In this document: positions 1 through 4,986 of the stretch, one piece after another
Numbering within the stretch: position 1 is the stretch's first letter
Layout of the letters: every line of letters starts with the position of its first letter
Origin: JBAZWV01 sp964393325
Lineage (GTDB): Bacteria > Patescibacteriota > Patescibacteriia > 2-12-FULL-60-25
Length of the DNA: 12,161 nucleotides
Assembly (NCBI GenBank): GCA_964393325.1
Contig: CAYMTE010000023.1
Span: forward strand, 1-12,161
Reading direction: 5' to 3'
The notes under the pieces: model-generated
What the model was told of the DNA's origin: nothing
Seen by the model: only the letters and a program-made list of their open reading frames with translations
Databases searched by the model: none
Translations under genes and position numbers: made by a program

Positions 1-57
1 AGCAGCGATGGTACTTGGACCCAACCCGGTCCTGGAAGAGTAGCCCGTCGCCGGACT
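1..57 (+). rRNA. rrf: 5S ribosomal RNA, 3' part (5' end outside window)
   Basis: The segment matches the 3' half of bacterial 5S rRNA. It has CGATGGTA at 6-13, a GGACC (17-21)/GGTCC (28-32) hairpin, the GAAGAGTAG loop (35-43) and a GC-rich 3' strand (GTCGCCGGAC) that would close helix I with the missing 5' end. The same order is found in E. coli 5S (CGATGGTA, hairpin, GAGAGTAG, GCCAGGC). A rho-independent terminator starts 9 nt later, as expected for the end of an rRNA operon. The exact 3' end is estimated. Short open frames across this stretch are not genes. Confidence 0.87.
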
Positions 58-65
58 AAACAGAC

Positions 66-90
66 ACACGCCTCGCAAGGGCGTGTTTTT
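66..90 (+). terminator. rRNA operon terminator
   Basis: ACACGCC (66-72) pairs with GGCGTGT (80-86) around a 7-nt loop, and the sequence runs into a T tract (86-90). It lies directly after the 5S rRNA, so it most likely ends the rRNA operon. Confidence 0.85.
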
Positions 91-91
91 G

Positions 92-122
92 TTGACAGTT
101 GATCTATTCTTTGGTGAATTAT
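92..122 (+). promoter_or_regulatory. Putative promoter of yvcK
   Basis: A perfect TTGACA -35 lies at 92-97, just after the rRNA terminator. The -10 is less clear: TGAATT at 115-120 has a 17-bp spacer, while AATTAT at 117-122 fits better but has a 19-bp spacer. The position makes an independent promoter for the following gene likely. Confidence 0.45.
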
Positions 123-123
123 C

Positions 124-146
124 GTTCCCGATATTTCGTCGGGAAC
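124..146 (+). promoter_or_regulatory. Leader hairpin upstream of yvcK
   Basis: GTTCCCGA (124-131) and TCGGGAAC (139-146) form a perfect 8-bp stem with a 7-nt loop, ending 10 nt before the Shine-Dalgarno sequence. No strong T tract follows (CGTTCTTTG), so it is either a 5' leader structure or a weak second terminator. Confidence 0.4.
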
Positions 147-169
147 CGTTCTTTGCAAAGGAGAACTGA

Positions 170-1168
170 ATGGAAGGTCGACGGAAGCGTATCGTTGCAA
201 TCGGCGGAGGAACCGGAACGTACACGGTTCTCTCCGGGCTGAAAGCGGTAGGATCGGTCGATCTCGCCGCGGTAATCACGACGGCGGATGATGGAGGCTC
301 GTCCGGTCAGTTACGAGATGATCGTGGCGTACTCCCGCCAGGCGATCTCTTTCAGGCGCTCATCGCGCTTTCAGAAGCAGAAGAAGACTGGCGTGCACAC
401 ATGCAAGTTCGCTTCGAGGGAGGTCCTCTTGAAGGGCACCGCATGGGAAACATATTTTTGACCGCTCTCACGCAGCAGTACGGTGGCGTGATTGCCGCGT
501 TGAAAAACGCGCACCGGATGTTGAATGTTCAAGGACATGTCGTGCCGGTCACGATTCGTCCGACACATTTGCATGCGAGGTTGAAAGACGGATCGTTGCT
601 CGATGGCGAGCATGCGATTGATGAGTCGCCACGAAGTGGGCGCTCACCGATCGAGCAGTGCTATTTAGAGCCTGCTCCGACGGCGAATCCCGAAGCGATC
701 ACAACGATTCGTTCCGCGGACCTCATCGTGCTCGGTCCGGGAGATCTGTTTACGAGCATTATTCCGGTATTGCTCGTTCCCGGGATTACGGAAGCGATTC
801 GGGAATCGCGAGCGCCTGTCGCCTATGTCGTGAATCTCATGACCAAGCGCGGGCAGACGGATGGGTACACCGCTCGCGCATTCCGAAACACGCTGGCGCG
901 ATATCTTGCGCCCGCAGACATCGCCCACGTCATCGTGAATACGGCTGTCCCTCCGGACGAGCTCTTGAGGCTCTATGAGAAGGAGGGGGAGTACCCGGTG
1001 GTACACGATCTCGAGGGGCCGTTGCGGTATGTGAAAACCGCGCCGCTCCTCTCGAATGACATCATTTCTCCCGTAAAAGGAGATGCTCTTCGTCGAAGCT
1101 TGATTCGCCATGATCAGGCAAAGCTGGCGAGGGCGATCTTGAGTCTCATTCGCGAATACTCCGCGTGA
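170..1168 (+). CDS. yvcK: YvcK/CofD-family protein (gluconeogenesis factor-like)
   Basis: 332 aa, full length for the family. The N-terminus has a Gly-rich nucleotide-binding loop, IGGGTGTYT (11-19). TTADDGGSSGQLR (37-49), GVLPPGDL (53-60), GNIFL (93-97) and LIVLGPGDLFTSIIP (185-199) are the conserved YvcK/CofD blocks. In Bacillus subtilis YvcK is a cytoplasmic UDP-sugar-binding protein needed on gluconeogenic carbon sources and for normal cell-wall growth. CofD relatives make 2-phospho-L-lactate-type F420 precursors, but this N-terminal pattern is that of YvcK. The ATG has a good Shine-Dalgarno sequence (AAAGGAG, 157-163, 6-nt spacing). The gene stands alone between two terminators, without the rapZ and whiA neighbours seen in Firmicutes. 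The family call is confident; the physiological role here is inferred. Confidence 0.93.
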   Translation: MEGRRKRIVAIGGGTGTYTVLSGLKAVGSVDLAAVITTADDGGSSGQLRDDRGVLPPGDLFQALIALSEAEEDWRAHMQVRFEGGPLEGHRMGNIFLTALTQQYGGVIAALKNAHRMLNVQGHVVPVTIRPTHLHARLKDGSLLDGEHAIDESPRSGRSPIEQCYLEPAPTANPEAITTIRSADLIVLGPGDLFTSIIPVLLVPGITEAIRESRAPVAYVVNLMTKRGQTDGYTARAFRNTLARYLAPADIAHVIVNTAVPPDELLRLYEKEGEYPVVHDLEGPLRYVKTAPLLSNDIISPVKGDALRRSLIRHDQAKLARAILSLIREYSA

Positions 1169-1174
1169 GACCCT

Positions 1175-1201
1175 AACGGCTGGACAAAACGGCCGTTTTT
1201 T
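1175..1201 (+). terminator. Terminator of yvcK
   Basis: AACGGC (1175-1180) pairs with GCCGTT (1192-1197) around an 11-nt loop, followed by T residues to 1201. The stem begins 6 nt after the yvcK stop codon. Confidence 0.75.
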
Positions 1202-1235
1202 GATATGTTCGAAGAAGCACCTTGAAATTCAAGGT
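1200..1235 (+). promoter_or_regulatory. Promoter with overlapping palindromic operator
   Basis: TTGATA (1200-1205) and TGAAAT (1223-1228) are separated by 17 bp and make a plausible sigma70-type promoter. The -10 lies inside a perfect 17-bp palindrome, ACCTTGAA-A-TTCAAGGT (1219-1235). Its one-base centre suits a dimeric DNA-binding protein rather than an RNA hairpin. Such overlap is the classic layout of repression by blocking RNA polymerase. The predicted transcript would start near 1235, just before the Shine-Dalgarno sequence. The regulator is not in the window. Confidence 0.5.
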
Positions 1236-1254
1236 CACAACCAAGGAGTAAGCG

Positions 1255-2835
1255 ATGCAGATCAGTCGGTTTCCGACGTTTGTCGTTGCATTCCTGGCGG
1301 CCGTGTTCATCGTCTTCGCCGCAGCCTGCGACGAGGACGACACGGAGACCGGCGGATCTTCCGCTGGTGGCCAGGGTGGATCTGGGGGCGAGCCATCGTC
1401 CTGGGTTTTGGGAGAGCCTGGTACGCCGGGCGCTCCTATTCGCTTGGGCGACGGCATGCCGTTCGCTCAAGGACTCGCCGCTCGACAGAAGATTGTCGGT
1501 GGCAGCGAGTTCAAGACGCTCGCAAACGAGCACTGCATTGGCGGTCTCGTCGGCGGTGCTGGTGGAACCGGTGGAGGCTCTGGTGGTCTCGGTGGCTCGG
1601 GTGGTACTGGCGGGGCGGATGTTCCGTCCATGACTTATTGCCCGAGCTCTTACACGCCGGTCGAGCCGACGCTCGATCTGTCTCGTATCACGCAGACGGA
1701 TTTCGAGATCGTTGTCGCGTCGCAGCCGATCCTCAACCCTCCTGAGGATCCGGTTACCCAAGAGAAATGCTCGATGGAGCTGGAGCCGATCTCGGTCGGC
1801 GCTCTCTACAAGGGCGATTGTACCGGAACGCTCCAACCGATGAACGTGTTTACGCAAGAGGATGTCCGGTCGTTTTTCGGCCTCGGAGCCAATCTCTTGC
1901 CGGCGAACACACACATCGTTATGGGCGACGGCCCGGTGACGTTGGTTAGCGGCTCCGCGATCCGTACGGCTGCCATTGGAGATGCGACGTATGTCGTCTC
2001 CAATGTGAGCTCGACGCTCATGAAGATTGAGCCGGATCCGATGACGCCGGGTTCGTTCACGCGTACGGATCTTGATCTCGGCTCGAAGGGCGTATCGGGC
2101 CTTGTGGCCCTGCCTGATGGCCGGCTCGTGTTCTCCACGATTCGAACCTTCACGGTTGATTCGTGGAATAGCGCGGGGAATGACCCGTCGACGCTCGATG
2201 AGGCGGCACCGATTTTCGTGAAGATCTACGATCCGGCGACGCAGACGGTTACTGACCTCGCTACCATTTCTGGTGGTTCGCGAGTACAGGGCCAATACCC
2301 GGCGCCGGCGACCGCTGATCAAGACGGCATGCCGACGTCCTTCTTCATCGCCGGTAATGCGAACATGCTTTCTCTGGCACAAGATGGAAACGTCTTGTTC
2401 AGTGATCGGCTTGATGGGAAGGTCTTCAAGATCACCCTCGCCGATGGCACGCTGACGGAACTCTTCTCGGTCCCGTCGGATGTACTCCTTTCGGGCCTCA
2501 CCGAGGCTCCGAACGGGATTATCTACGTCACGAAGTCGGCTACGGCAGACTATAACTGCCAAACGATCGTGACAAAGCCATCCATTGCGTACTGGGATGC
2601 GGGTACCTCGACGCTCGTCGACTGGTACCAGTTGAACGACGTGGAGTACGACGCGATGCTTCCGGCGCTGTGTAAGACCGGGGTCCTGGAGAGGACACTT
2701 AGCATCGATCGGTCGTTCCTTGGCGCCGGTCTGTTCGTGGATTTGGTCCACGACACATCGGGGAACCTCATCGTCACGGCGACCGTGACGGGTGTGACTC
2801 AAGCGATCCCAGTGGTTCCGCCGCTCGCTCCATGA
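1255..2835 (+). CDS. Gly-rich lipoprotein with beta-propeller-like body
   Basis: 526 aa with an N-terminal hydrophobic signal (residues 6-24) ending in a lipobox-compatible FAAAC. Cys25 would be lipidated and followed by an acidic stretch (DEDD), so a membrane-anchored extracytoplasmic lipoprotein is likely. Two low-complexity Gly linkers follow (33-45 and 96-120), with a short collagen-like patch between them (GEPGTPGAP). From about residue 210 the body carries repeated beta-strand units with Asp-Gly turns (LPDGRLVFST, AQDGNVLFSD, APNGIIYVTK, TSGNLIVTAT), like NHL/SMP-30-type propellers; no catalytic set could be assigned. Six mature Cys could form disulphides. The start is supported by AAGGAG at 1243-1248. 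The Gly-rich style is reminiscent of myxobacterial lipoproteins. The frame continues past the TGA with a Gly/Ser-rich stretch to a TAG at 2878-2880. Function unknown. Confidence 0.85.
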   Translation: MQISRFPTFVVAFLAAVFIVFAAACDEDDTETGGSSAGGQGGSGGEPSSWVLGEPGTPGAPIRLGDGMPFAQGLAARQKIVGGSEFKTLANEHCIGGLVGGAGGTGGGSGGLGGSGGTGGADVPSMTYCPSSYTPVEPTLDLSRITQTDFEIVVASQPILNPPEDPVTQEKCSMELEPISVGALYKGDCTGTLQPMNVFTQEDVRSFFGLGANLLPANTHIVMGDGPVTLVSGSAIRTAAIGDATYVVSNVSSTLMKIEPDPMTPGSFTRTDLDLGSKGVSGLVALPDGRLVFSTIRTFTVDSWNSAGNDPSTLDEAAPIFVKIYDPATQTVTDLATISGGSRVQGQYPAPATADQDGMPTSFFIAGNANMLSLAQDGNVLFSDRLDGKVFKITLADGTLTELFSVPSDVLLSGLTEAPNGIIYVTKSATADYNCQTIVTKPSIAYWDAGTSTLVDWYQLNDVEYDAMLPALCKTGVLERTLSIDRSFLGAGLFVDLVHDTSGNLIVTATVTGVTQAIPVVPPLAP

Positions 2836-2886
2836 GGGAGTGGTGGTGGATCCGGGAGCGCTGGCGAAAAAGCCCATTAGGGGCAC

Positions 2887-2914
2887 GCCGACTCAACCTC
2901 GAGTCGGCTTTTTT
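2887..2914 (+). terminator. Terminator of the lipoprotein gene
   Basis: GCCGACTC (2887-2894) and GAGTCGGC (2901-2908) form a perfect 8-bp stem with a 6-nt loop, followed by six T (2909-2914). Confidence 0.9.
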
Positions 2915-2919
2915 ATTTA

Positions 2920-2948
2920 TTGACAAGATATCCACAGTCAAATACATT
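2920..2948 (+). promoter_or_regulatory. Promoter of the beta-helix gene
   Basis: TTGACA (2920-2925), 17-bp spacer, TACATT (2943-2948). The spacer contains ATATCCACA (2928-2936), one mismatch from a DnaA box (TTATNCACA). The promoter sits between the preceding terminator and the Shine-Dalgarno of the next gene. Confidence 0.65.
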
Positions 2949-2977
2949 CCGTAATAGTTCGTTAAAGGAGCTAAACC

Positions 2978-3676
2978 TTGCTAAAAAACCAAGATTTGTT
3001 TACGGATCTTCACGCTGCTGAATTCTCATTTTTTGGTTCGAATGAGCTCGAGCTGTTTCGTCCAAATGAGGAGCCATGTGAGACGTTGAAGCGGGTGATT
3101 GAGTATCTCGAGCGACAGCGAGATCCGACCAATCCAACGCCCTGGATGCATGGTCCATCGGAGTGCAAACCGGGGGATGAGACGTGCGGAGCCTTTGAAA
3201 CCTTCGGTTCCGTGCATATTCGCGGGGGAGAAGGGCTCAAAAGTGATGAAAACTCAAGGATAAATGGCCCGGTTATCCTCGGAAAAGGCGTCGTTTTGCG
3301 AAAAGGCGCTGTAATTACAGGTCCTTGCCTCATTGGAGAGGGGGCAACGGTCGGTGTTGGGTGTCGAATCAAGCACTCAATACTGCTACCGGGATCTCGT
3401 GTCGTCTTTGGGTCGAGGATCAGCTATTCCATTCTCGGACGAAACGCCCGTGTCGGATCCGACGTCTGCTCGGAGGAAGAGGACTTTGATGGAACGAGAA
3501 TACCGTCTTCTCTCGGTCTAAAAGGACTGGGGTTCTTTGCGGGTGACGATACCTGGATTGGGGCGGGAGCGATTCTGTCCCCGGGTGTCTGCCTCGCGAG
3601 GGGCACTCGGATCCAGGAAGGAACACTGCTCAATGGCACGGACTATCGAGACATGGTACGTGCTCAGTCTCGGTAA
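2978..3676 (+). CDS. Left-handed beta-helix (hexapeptide-repeat) protein, sugar-nucleotidyltransferase C-domain-like
   Basis: 232 aa. Residues 95-163 are hexapeptide repeats of the left-handed parallel beta-helix type (INGPVILGKGVVL, PCLIGEGATVG, KHSILLPGSRV, SYSILGRNARVG). More turns occur near 193-220 (WIGAGAILSPGVCL). The repeat style resembles the C-terminal half of GlmU and long-form glucose-1-phosphate nucleotidyltransferases, which often serves as an acyltransferase or trimerisation module. The N-terminal 75 residues are not a Rossmann nucleotidyltransferase domain, so this is a stand-alone helix protein, probably trimeric and cytoplasmic. No acyltransferase catalytic His could be assigned. 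The start is TTG, chosen because AAAGGAG (2964-2970) lies 7 nt upstream and no better start exists nearby. The gene is monocistronic, with its own promoter and terminator. Substrate unknown. Confidence 0.88.
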   Translation: MLKNQDLFTDLHAAEFSFFGSNELELFRPNEEPCETLKRVIEYLERQRDPTNPTPWMHGPSECKPGDETCGAFETFGSVHIRGGEGLKSDENSRINGPVILGKGVVLRKGAVITGPCLIGEGATVGVGCRIKHSILLPGSRVVFGSRISYSILGRNARVGSDVCSEEEDFDGTRIPSSLGLKGLGFFAGDDTWIGAGAILSPGVCLARGTRIQEGTLLNGTDYRDMVRAQSR

Positions 3677-3684
3677 CGTATGCT

Positions 3685-3708
3685 CGTCCGCTTCGGTGGA
3701 CGTTTTTT
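3685..3708 (+). terminator. Terminator with UUCG tetraloop
   Basis: CGTCCGC (3685-3691) pairs with GTGGACG (3696-3702), including one G-U pair, around a stable TTCG tetraloop. Six T follow (3703-3708). Confidence 0.9.
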
Positions 3709-3711
3709 ATT

Positions 3712-3727
3712 TGGTATCATAGTGCCA
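3712..3727 (+). promoter_or_regulatory. Extended -10 promoter, probably giving a leaderless mRNA
   Basis: TGG-TATCAT (3712-3720) fits an extended -10 (TGn-TATAAT, 5 of 6 in the hexamer). The downstream ATG starts at 3727, 7 nt after the last base of the hexamer, which is where transcription should begin. No Shine-Dalgarno sequence is present. Confidence 0.5.
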
Positions 3728-3900
3728 TGAAGCGACGACGTTCTATTCAGGAGATCATTGCCGACGAGCACCGCATCGAACCCGATGCAGTCTATTGGCT
3801 CGAGCACATTGCGCACTGGCATGCCTTGTTTTTTGCACTCGTGATCGTCCTTACGCTCGCATGTATTTTTTCGAACGGATCATCTGCACTTGCGGGATGA
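3727..3900 (+). CDS. Small single-pass membrane protein (57 aa), function unknown
   Basis: The frame encodes a basic N-terminus (KRRR, 2-5), an amphipathic acidic/basic segment (6-26), a His/Trp-rich juxtamembrane patch (WLEHIAHWH, 24-32) and one hydrophobic helix (33-48), then a short polar tail. The KRRR start predicts the N-terminus inside the cell. Three His within six residues beside the membrane could bind metal or haem, but this is speculation. Support for a real gene comes from a good extended -10 positioned for leaderless initiation, codon use (CGC, CTC, GTC, ATC) like the neighbouring genes, and a terminator just upstream that isolates it. A 15-bp stem-loop lies 27 nt after the stop. 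I do not recognise a family. Confidence 0.6.
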   Translation: MKRRRSIQEIIADEHRIEPDAVYWLEHIAHWHALFFALVIVLTLACIFSNGSSALAG

Positions 3901-3907
3901 CGGCAGG

Positions 3908-3916
3908 TTATCCACA
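3908..3916 (+). promoter_or_regulatory. DnaA-box-like 9-mer
   Basis: TTATCCACA is an exact match to the strong bacterial DnaA box consensus (TTATNCACA), 7 nt after the stop of the small membrane gene. A lone 9-mer can occur by chance. Confidence 0.35.
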
Positions 3917-3927
3917 TTCTATGAAAC

Positions 3928-3961
3928 ACAGAATCTTCTCTCAACTGAGAGAAGATTCTGT
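3928..3961 (+). terminator. Long perfect stem-loop after the small gene (terminator-like)
   Basis: ACAGAATCTTCTCTC (3928-3942) pairs perfectly over 15 bp with 3947-3961 around a 4-nt loop (AACT). There is no good T tract on either strand, so intrinsic termination is uncertain; it could instead stabilise the 3' end of the small gene's mRNA. It runs directly into a second palindrome, GTTATTG-AA-CAATAAC (3960-3975), which shares two bases with it. Confidence 0.55.
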
Positions 3962-4102
3962 TATTGAACAATAACAAGATACAATGTGATCAAGTCAAAT
4001 ATTCGTACGCTCTTTCACTTTTCCCACCCACCCATCGCGAATAGTTGACCACAAAGAATAACCTCCCTTAGGGAGCGAAAACACAATCAAACAAAAACAT
4101 CT

Positions 4103-4136
4103 CACATCGATCCCGGCCATGAGCCGGGATCGTGTG
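4103..4136 (+). repeat. Strong 14-bp hairpin
   Basis: CGATCCCGGC (4108-4117) pairs with GCCGGGATCG (4123-4132) around CATGA. CACA (4103-4106) pairs with TGTG (4133-4136) beyond a single bulged T (4107). No T tract follows on the + strand. It lies at the 5' edge of the G/T-rich region. Confidence 0.55.
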
Positions 4137-4166
4137 TTAGATAGGTATCTCGGATGGAGGGCTATT

Positions 4167-4253
4167 ATGAGTCCCGTTCATTTTTTGAGTCCCAAGCGAC
4201 GTCGGGAGATTGGTTGGATCGATCGATCTCCAGAAGATGTATTCGTCAATTGA
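4167..4253 (+). CDS. Possible 28-aa ORF with a good ribosome binding site
   Basis: The only small frame in this region with a proper Shine-Dalgarno sequence: GGAGGG (4156-4161), 5 nt before ATG 4167. It encodes 28 residues with a basic middle (PKRRR) and an acidic SPED near the end, and stops at TGA 4251-4253. It could be a leader peptide, the intact start of a frameshifted pseudogene, or chance. No family is recognised and no clean continuation in another frame was found. Confidence 0.25.
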   Translation: MSPVHFLSPKRRREIGWIDRSPEDVFVN

Positions 4254-4742
4254 GAGTGTTCGTATGAAGGGTTCGTCCGGGGTTTTTCTCGGTCAGTTTC
4301 TTGTCTGGGAGAATGGATGGGAAAGGGGTTTCCCGGAAGCGTCTAGGTTGAGTCCTCGCAACCTCTATCTGCAAGCGGGTCGGTTATGCTGGAATCTTTG
4401 TCTCAGGGGTTGGTAGGGCTCTTGCGAGAGGGGGTATTAGAAGGGATGGAGGCGGATCGTGTTATGGGTGGTCTTAGGGTCTGCTTGAGGCTGTATGCGT
4501 CCAAGTCAGGGTTGAAGACGTGTAACGAAGGATGTGGGCATCCTACTGCTGGGTCGTTGGGGTTTGAAAACGTCTTATATGAGGTGAGGTGATTCAGAGT
4601 TATTTTCTCCGCTGGTTGTATGAATTGATATATCCGCCATGATTCTGGATAGGGATTGAGCTTTTACTGCTACGACATTGCGCTACACGTGGACGGTTTA
4701 GAGGTGTGATACCGGTGCCGCTGTTTCTGGAGAGGAGTCCTC

Positions 4743-4762
4743 TTGTTCACAGGATATTCACA
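4743..4762 (+). promoter_or_regulatory. Tandem DnaA-like boxes, 11-bp spacing
   Basis: TTGTTCACA (4743-4751) and ATATTCACA (4754-4762) each differ from TTATNCACA at one base. They lie in the same orientation with an 11-bp repeat distance, so TTCACAGG occurs twice. An AT-rich stretch follows (4766-4840). The same spacing recurs with perfect boxes at 8844-8863. Confidence 0.35.
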
Positions 4763-4834
4763 GGTGAAGTATTTCTAAGTAAACGAGTATTTTTGCTTAG
4801 AAATCGCATTTTTTCTTCAACGAGATTATTCATT

Positions 4835-4840
4835 TATACT
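4835..4840 (+). promoter_or_regulatory. -10 element of a possible small-RNA promoter
   Basis: TATACT (4835-4840, 5 of 6) lies in an AT-rich stretch. No convincing -35 is present at the right distance. Transcription would begin near 4847. Confidence 0.35.
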
Positions 4841-4846
4841 GTAGAC

Positions 4847-4969
4847 AGGTGTAGGACGCGACTGTGGAGTTCAATTGAAGAGAGCGTCACGTGAAGGAAC
4901 TTTGCTCCATGCTTGCGAAGTTCTTTTGCAAAAACGACACGTTCCTATCGTAGGGATGCGTGTCGTTTT
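4847..4969 (+). ncRNA. Candidate small RNA (or leader) of about 120 nt
   Basis: Between a -10 element (4835-4840) and a terminator-like hairpin (4931-4969) lie two further stems. GACGC (4855-4859) pairs with GCGTC (4884-4888), enclosing the palindrome TTCAATTGAA. AAGGAACTTTG (4894-4904) pairs with CGAAGTTCTTT (4916-4926). Three hairpins in a row without a supported reading frame suggest an RNA gene. The alternative is an attenuated leader of the dockerin operon, but that gene appears to have its own leaderless promoter. Family unknown; the 5' end is inferred. Confidence 0.35.
4931..4969 (+). terminator. Terminator-like hairpin before the dockerin gene
   Basis: AAAACGACACG (4931-4941) pairs over 11 bp with CGTGTCGTTTT (4959-4969). 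The loop can form an inner CCTA/TAGG stem. The T tract is only four long. It would separate the dockerin operon from upstream transcription. Confidence 0.55.
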
Positions 4970-4970
4970 A

Positions 4971-4986
4971 TGTTATATTACGGTCA
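4971..4986 (+). promoter_or_regulatory. Extended -10 promoter of the dockerin-cohesin operon, probably leaderless
   Basis: TGT-TATATT (4971-4979) fits an extended -10. The first base of the ATG (4986) is 7 nt downstream of the hexamer, at the expected transcription start. No Shine-Dalgarno is present. The element follows immediately after the terminator-like hairpin. Confidence 0.5.

Larger units (their letters stand above)
3976..4834. other. Gene-poor region with several inverted repeats
   Basis: No convincing protein gene is present. Open frames at 4210-4416 and 4386-4592 lack Shine-Dalgarno or promoter signals and use GGG and AGG codons unlike neighbouring genes. The + strand from about 4150 to 4620 is visibly rich in G and T. 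Inverted repeats include CTCCCT-T-AGGGAG (4063-4075), a long hairpin at 4103-4136, a three-level nested structure at 4515-4576, AGAGGA-G-TCCTCT (4731-4743) and ATTTCTAAG/CTTAGAAAT (4771-4779/4796-4804). I recognise no known RNA family: the RNase P and tmRNA core motifs were looked for and not seen. It may be a structured RNA or a decayed gene. Confidence 0.4.

Noticed and set aside
2..59. Short open frames in the first 60 bases
   Set aside because: This is the 3' part of 5S rRNA, by sequence and hairpin.
1114..2886. 590-codon open frame on the - strand opposite the lipoprotein gene
   Set aside because: It is Arg/His/Asp-rich without domains, crosses both terminators and part of yvcK, and has no promoter or ribosome site. 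It is the antisense shadow of a codon-biased gene.
4210..4592. Two overlapping 68-codon open frames in the gene-poor region
   Set aside because: No ribosome site or promoter, codon use unlike neighbours, no domain; probably fortuitous in G/T-rich sequence.
3976..4834. RNase P RNA, tmRNA, group II intron or CRISPR array
   Set aside because: Diagnostic core motifs (RNase P P4 strands, tmRNA ends, domain V) and regularly spaced direct repeats were not found.
4875..4985. Upstream extension (TTG start) of the dockerin gene
   Set aside because: It would place 37 extra residues before a perfect signal peptide and runs through a strong hairpin. The ATG at 4986 fits the -10 and the signal peptide.
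3901..4985. Replication origin (oriC)
   Set aside because: DnaA-like boxes and an AT-rich stretch are present, but there is no dnaA/dnaN neighbour, no clear DnaA-trio series, and the rRNA operon would run towards the origin. Not supported without whole-genome skew.
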